Below are positions 58,510 through 64,000 of a stretch of 64,000 nt of DNA, one piece after another (the stretch's first letter is position 1; each line of letters starts with the position of its first letter). This DNA is from Mallotus nudiflorus. Lineage: Eukaryota; Streptophyta; Magnoliopsida; Malpighiales; Euphorbiaceae. The stretch spans positions 682,001-746,000 of the forward strand of contig CANTUR010000639.1 of the NCBI GenBank assembly GCA_947683625.1. Direction: 5' to 3'. Below the pieces are notes generated by a model that saw only the letters and a program-made list of their open reading frames with translations, was not told where the DNA came from and ran no database searches. Both the position numbers and the translations under genes were made by a program.

Positions 58510-59025
58510 AAATGCTCACTCTAATTTGCGAGATAACTTGTAAGTTTCTAAGTCTTTTCTTCTTTCTCTTACTAAATTAATTTTTCCCCTAAAAAAACAA
58601 CAACACTTACTGTTCTTGTTGTGGTTGTCGTTTTGTCTTTTATTTGCTTAATTTTTTGTACTAGCTTTTTGTTTTTTCTTAACTGTTTTTTTTTTTTTTC
58701 AATTTCTTATACAAATTAGTTGTAACTTGTAATTGTTTTTAGTTTTCTATACACTCTTTTGTAAAGAAAGAAAAAAAATCAATTAGGGTATTAGATAAAA
58801 ATTTAAATATCATTAATTTTTAGATTTATAATTATATTATTAATTTCTATAATTAGAATTGTTAGTTTTATAATGTTTTTAATTTATTAATTATGCAAGT
58901 TAGCTTATTTTATATAATCAAATGTTATCTTTTGTATTTTTCATTTGATAAGAATTTTTACATGTGAACGATAGTAGTTGATTTTTTTATTAGGTTCAGA
59001 TATATACATATATATATATAATTAT

Positions 59026-61042
59026 ATTATTTTGGACAGTAAATTTGACGTTCATTACCATTAATTTTGTCTTGACATAATTCACTTATAACAGCTTAGT
59101 CATGATCATTACTCTTTGTGTCATCATTTTAATAAAATCTATTTTAATTATACTGTAAAAATTATTTTTCATTAGTCATGACACCTCTTTCATCACCAGT
59201 GATGCAACCAAGGTTAATATTGGGATATTTAAGACACTTTTTCTTTAACCTAATCTCCTTCTTCTTCCTAGAGCTGCCCATCACTTTCCTCTTTCTATCT
59301 TTGACCTAATTTTTTTAAAAATTTCTTTTCCCTTTTCATTTTTAACCTAATCCCACATCATTTTCACAATCATTCTGCAATCATCATTCATTCATCATCC
59401 CAAGTCACATCTTTCACCATGTCAACATCCATAGAGCCGACAAAGAAGGGAAAATAGTAAAAAAATTTCAAGAAAAGGGGCCCATTTAATCCTTGTTGTC
59501 CTTGCTTGCAACTAAAGAGAAAAAAGAAAGGTACAAAATTCTAAAATCTCACCCTATTCATTCTATCTTTGATTAGAACTGTGTGAGAGCATTGGGATAT
59601 GAAGATTAGAAAATTAAGTTGTTTTATAAATTGAAATTAAAGGAATTTGTAGAAAATTCAATATGAATGGTGTTGTTTATTAGTGAGAAATAGATAAGAA
59701 GGTAAAAAGAATTTGGCATGGCTGTGATTTCTTGGAGTTTCAAAGGATGGCTGAAGGTAATGCTCCCTTAATCTCTAAGAAATGCCACAAAATTGCAGCC
59801 CTTGAAGATGATGAAGAAGGCCGAATTGAGCCACCAACTTCAATCCATGATAAATTAGCTCCAAGTTCACCTATACAGTAAATTTAAAGCTATTCAGACC
59901 ACCCTCTCAATCATAGAATCTTGAGTTGAAGCCATGGACCAAAAATTTGCCACCCTTGATGTTGATGTAGTCTTCTTATCATTAAAACTGCATCATGCAT
60001 CTCATTTCATAATTTTTTTTTAGTTTTAATTTTGGTTTTCATGTTTTTATAGAACTTGATGCTATTGTAGCCTTTTCATACTTGGGACACATATTTTTTT
60101 TGTTTTGGTTCGCTGGTATGTTGGATAGCAGTTTCCCTATTTGCTTAATGGTTTTTTTATTGTACTTAAAGGGGAGAAAAAGCTAAATTAAGCCTAGTTG
60201 TTTGGTCATCTTATGAAAATGACATGGGTATTTAATGTTTATGGATATATTAGTATTTATTTGGTATTTATGGAAATTTTTTTGTCAAATTGCAAGTGTG
60301 ATTTGTTAGAATTGTTGGCTATTGGATATTGTTCTTTGAATATTGATTGTATGGTTGTGATTGAATATTGATTTTTTAAAGTTTTTAATTTTTGTGCTTA
60401 ACATGGTATGCATATGTACACTATGTGATGTTGTTTTTAGTTAAGCATTGATATTGATTAAATTGGAGGTGTTAATGGCTAAATTATTGATTTGATTTTT
60501 GAATATTGGATGCTAAATTTGTGAAAACTTGTTGGTTATGGATGTTGCTTATATGAAGCAAATTGTTAGTCATATTGTGTTTTAGCCTTTCACTATTTGG
60601 GTCGTATTTACTTTGATTTTTATTTTTCTTTTTAACCAGATTTTTCAAGTATTTTTAGAACTTTACATGGTTATGTCCTTTCACTTTTTATAACCTTTCT
60701 TTTTAGAAATTTCTCTCTTGTTGTTTTCTATAGTAACAAAGGGGGAGAAAATGTAAAATGTGTGGATGTGAATTGTATTTTGTATGGATATTGAATATGT
60801 TCATTATGATTATTGCAAAGGAGAAGCTTTTTTAGGTTGATGAATATATCTTCTTTGGATATATTTTTGTTGATGATTAAGAGTTTCTCAAATAATTCAT
60901 TGTTTTGTTGCTCAAATATGCAAAATGGACTTGTCTAATGATTTTTGCAGGTTTAATTTTGGGCTTATTTTATGGGGGAGTATTTCCTTCTAATTTTAGC
61001 CTAATTTTACATAATTATTTGTTATTATAAAAAAGGGAGAGA
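59026..61042 (+). mobile_element. Second D-family copy (D3): 3' internal region, 5' truncated
   Basis: Closely similar to 50540-52539 along its whole length, including the MSTSIEPTKKGK start (59419), the coiled-coil-like stretch near 59930 and the AACAAAGGGGGAGAAA tract (60736). No gag or 5' LTR precedes it. The left edge at about 59026 is a truncation. It runs straight into its 3' LTR at 61043. Confidence 0.85.
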
Positions 61043-62193
61043 TGTTGAACCTTGAGGGGTAAAATGGTCTTTTTTCATGGTTACAATTAATTAAGTAAAA
61101 TTATATTTAATTCTTGTATTCAAGTGTTTATATTCAGGTTATTTAAAAGTGTACAAGTCAAGTAATGAGAAGTCAAGTTGTTGGATTTCCAAGACAATAG
61201 CTCTATCATAAGTGATGATAAAGCCATCATGAGTGGTGATAGGGACAAAATCAAAGATCAAATTTTCCGTCAAAAATCCAAAATCAAATTTGGTCAACTA
61301 TGTTAGGAATCTTCATTACAAATAATTACAAACAAATGTCATTCATTAAAAAAAAATTGGAGCAAAATTATGAAAGTCAAAATTGCAAATTCCCCAAAAT
61401 TCCTAAAGGTAGTCACCATTAGTGTCGTGAGCAAACTGAAGTCATGACACACCCATCATGAGTGGTGACAAATTTATTATGAGCGATGATGATCAATTCC
61501 AAAAGTGGTAAAGAGTTTTATGACAAGAGTCACCACTGATCCCTGATCATGAAAACGTGTAATTTCGAATTTCTTTTTGGCACCTCCAGAATTATGATCA
61601 TGATAATTTTTTCATGATCATGACATGTGTACAGAGCTCTTTTGATGCACGATTTCAAATGGCTATTTTTTCATTAAATGCACCTCCAACAACTATTTTT
61701 CTCTATAAAGATATAAATAAAATCTGAAAATTAGTTGGAAGAAGTGAAGGAAGTTGAGTAAACACATTTAGAGAAATCTTTGAGCATTTAATCTTCAATT
61801 AATCCTTTAACCACTCAAGCTTTCATCTTTAATTCTTATAATTCTTATTTATCTCAAGAGTGTTCTTGAGTGTGGGTTGGTGATTGTTTAAAACCATTAT
61901 TCAAAAGCTCAATAGTGAGATTAAGTGAGTTAGGTTAGGCTTTTATTCACTTGTAAGGTAAGAGGATTGTTCTTAGTAAGTGGGTGTGAGTGTGAGCCAT
62001 TAAAAACACTTGGATTTGAGTGTGAGCTATTGAAAACACTTGAGTTTGAGTGTGAATCTTGTCAAAACACTTAGGTTTAAGTATAAGTCTTGGGAAAACA
62101 CTTGGGCAGTTTGATTTAAGCTTGTAAGTGTTTAATATACACCTTAAAGTATATTGATAGTGGATTAAAATTTTTAACTTGTTGTTGAGGAGA
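61043..62193 (+). repeat. 3' LTR of D3, cut by gypsy element C4
   Basis: It starts TGTTGAACCTTGAGGGG, has the ATGATCAT pair (61594-61621), TATAAA near 61705 and leader repeats near 61985-62105. It stops at 62193 after TTGAGGAGA, where C4 begins. The missing LTR end should reappear beyond the window. Confidence 0.85.
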
Positions 62194-62531
62194 TGTAATA
62201 TCCCGAGTTTTTAAATAATTTTAAATTGCTTCAAGATATGCAGTGTTAATAATTTTTATATATATTTTTTATTATTTAATTAGTTTGTTATTTATTAAAG
62301 TCATTTTTAATTATTTTAAGTCTTTTACGTAAAATTTTCCCGAGAGTTTTATTTTCGGGGAAATTAAGATGTAAATTAATAAATATTAATTATTTTAGAT
62401 GGTTTTGTGAATTTGCATGAGTCCATGCATGATTTTTAAGTGTCGAATAAAAATATATACATATACATGCATATATGCACATTTAAATAAAATTAGGGTT
62501 TATTTTAATTAAATTATATTATAATAATTAA

Positions 62532-62536
<5 letters not shown>

Positions 62537-62629
<93 letters not shown>

Positions 62630-62630
62630 T
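62537..62630. repeat. (TA)n then (TTA)n microsatellite in LTR C4
   Basis: About 30 TA units are followed by about 10 ATT units. A shorter TA run occupies the same LTR position in C3 (about 54166-54194). Confidence 0.9.
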
Positions 62631-62938
62631 GAGTGTGGTGTATATTAATTTTGGGTATAATATTTATATATTAAAATAATATAAAATATAGTTATATATA
62701 TACATATGTATACATATATATTTACCAAAATAAAAAGTTCATGATATTTACAATATTGCCATTATCTTCACCTTCCCCATTCCCGATCGTCCCTCACCAT
62801 CTCCAGCGTCTATCACCTTCATTTCTCATCGTCGGTGTGCCTCTCAGCCTTCATCCTCCACCTCCAGCCTATCCCACCGCCCTTAGCTTCCATTTTCGAC
62901 GAGTTTTGGCCAAATTTTCCTCAAGAAGCTAAAACTTA

Positions 62939-64000
62939 CAGTGATCTTTGCTCTTAAGATCTGGAGACATTATCTGTACAGGGTGACTTATGAGATTTTT
63001 ACTGATCATAAGAGCCTTAAGTACATTTTTCAACAGAGAGATATGAATCTGAGGCAGAGAAGATGGTTGAAACTGTTGAAAGATTATGATTGTGAGATTT
63101 TGTATCATCCGGGCAAGGCTAATATGGTAGCAGATGCCTTAAGTAGGCAGTCCTCAGACAGTCTTACTCACATCAGTGTAGAGAGGAAACCGTTAATCCA
63201 GGAGTTACATCTGTTAGTGGATCAAGGTCTGATGATGAAGCTTAATAGATAAGGTGGATTGCTAGCTCAGTTTAAGTTGCGATATGTACTAAAAGATAGG
63301 ATTAAGGTAGCTTAGAGCCGAGATCCTATTCTAAAAGAGCTTGCAGAGAATGTTCGAGCAGGGAAGTTCACTGATTTCACACTCAATGAAAACAGTGTTT
63401 TGTGGATCAGTGGTAGATTGTGTGTTCCTGATGTGGATAATTTGAGAGAAGAGATCCTAGAGGAAGCACATTCTACAGCCTATAACATACATCCAGGTGT
63501 CATTAAGATGTACCACAATATCAGAGATTTATATTGGTGGGACGGATTGAAGAAGGATTTCGCTAATTATGTTGCTAAGTGCTTGACATGTCAACAAGTG
63601 AAAGCTAAGCACCAAAATCCTTCTGGGAAGCTTCAGCCTCTTCCTATTCCCGAGTGGAAGTGGGAAAGGATAGCTATGGATTTTGTGGTTGGTTTACTTC
63701 GTTCTAAGGATGGATACGATTCCATCTAGGTGATTATAGATAGGTTGACTAAGTCTGCACATTTCTTACCTGTGAAAGCCACCTATTCTGTAGCTAGATT
63801 GGTGAAGCTGTATGTAAAGCATATTGTATGCCTTCATGGAGTACTTGTGTCCATTGTGTCAGACAGAAGTTCAGTATTTACCTCATATTTTTAGCAGAAG
63901 TTACAGGAAGCGATGGGCACTAGGTTGGACTTCATTACTGCTTTTCATCCTCAGATAGATGGTCAGTCTGAGAGGATAATCCAGACACTGGAAGATATGT
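62939..64000 (+). pseudogene. Gypsy C4 RNase H and integrase, partial
   Basis: RNase H end: [24 protein letters not shown], then [20 protein letters not shown] with DALSRQ. Integrase zinc site: EEAHSTAYNIHPGVIKMYHN and CLTCQQVK, with His and Cys pairs complete. Integrase core: MDFVVGL, VSDRSSVF and HPQIDGQSER, with the Asp, Asp and Glu present. Stops occur at 63250, 63315 (TAG), 63727 (TAG for Gln) and 63894. The frame continues beyond the window. The domain set and order are Ty3-gypsy, and the wording is closest to Tekay/Del-type chromoviruses (from memory). Confidence 0.9.

Larger units (their letters stand above)
57725..59025. other. Spacer between D1 and the next D-family copy
   Basis: AT-rich, with no gene. 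It contains the foldback element at 57879-58369 and the short LINE fragment at 58405-58509. The rest, 58520-59025, is T-rich and shows nothing recognisable. Confidence 0.6.
62194..64000 (+). mobile_element. Ty3-gypsy element C4 (Tekay/Del-like), internally deleted, runs off window
   Basis: It starts TGTAATATCCCGAG, as C2 and C3 do. The first 745 bp are LTR, including a GC-rich block near 62750-62900. At about 62938 the LTR is joined directly to pol, in the connection between reverse transcriptase and RNase H. The rest of the LTR, primer site, gag, protease and reverse transcriptase are missing. This copy provides the family identity for C1-C3. Confidence 0.88.

Overview
The window looks like part of a flowering-plant nuclear genome, probably a dicot. 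It is AT-rich, its genes are split by GT-AG introns, and it holds Ty1-copia, Ty3-gypsy, L1-type LINE and Mutator-like elements. No closer taxonomic call is justified from the sequence alone.

Only the first 6.6 kb carries host genes. A plus-strand lycopene-cyclase-like FAD/NAD(P)-binding oxidoreductase (12 visible exons, 5' end outside the window) ends at 4077. A minus-strand, five-exon gene for an unnamed single-membrane-span plant protein faces it (4898-6513). The two genes converge, and their 3' ends are about 0.8 kb apart.

From about 8.5 kb to the end the window is nested transposons. 8.5-17 kb holds a SIRE-like LTR and two LTRs of one unassigned family (G). One of these is a solo LTR with a perfect TTAGT duplication, inserted in an older minus-strand relative that also took up a foldback MITE and a Mutator-like element. 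17-26.5 kb is a minus-strand L1 LINE (ORF1 with DUF4283, ORF2 endonuclease) split by a 1.5 kb foldback element and by a decayed copia element (E). 26.6-46.1 kb is one SIRE/Maximus-like copia element (B) with an intact CTCAA target duplication. It has swollen to 19.5 kb by four solo-LTR insertions: A (GATAG), F (CCCTT), C1, and C2 (CTTAT). 46.7-57.7 kb is a second SIRE-like element (D1) with a large internal deletion and a solo LTR (C3) inside its 3' LTR. 57.7-64 kb holds a foldback element, a 105-bp LINE tail fragment, a 5'-truncated relative of D1, and a gypsy element (C4) whose LTR is fused directly to RNase H-integrase and runs off the window.

No coding region among the transposons is intact. 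Many stops are TAG where the family has Gln or Trp, as expected from C-to-T decay of methylated CHG sites. I see no operon-like or defence-type system. The most unusual signals are in the LTRs. Palindromes spaced 20-21 bp apart lie upstream of the TATA box in three unrelated LTR families. A conserved hairpin lies in the leader of three SIRE-like families. A two-module inverted-repeat cassette lies in the gypsy (C) LTR.
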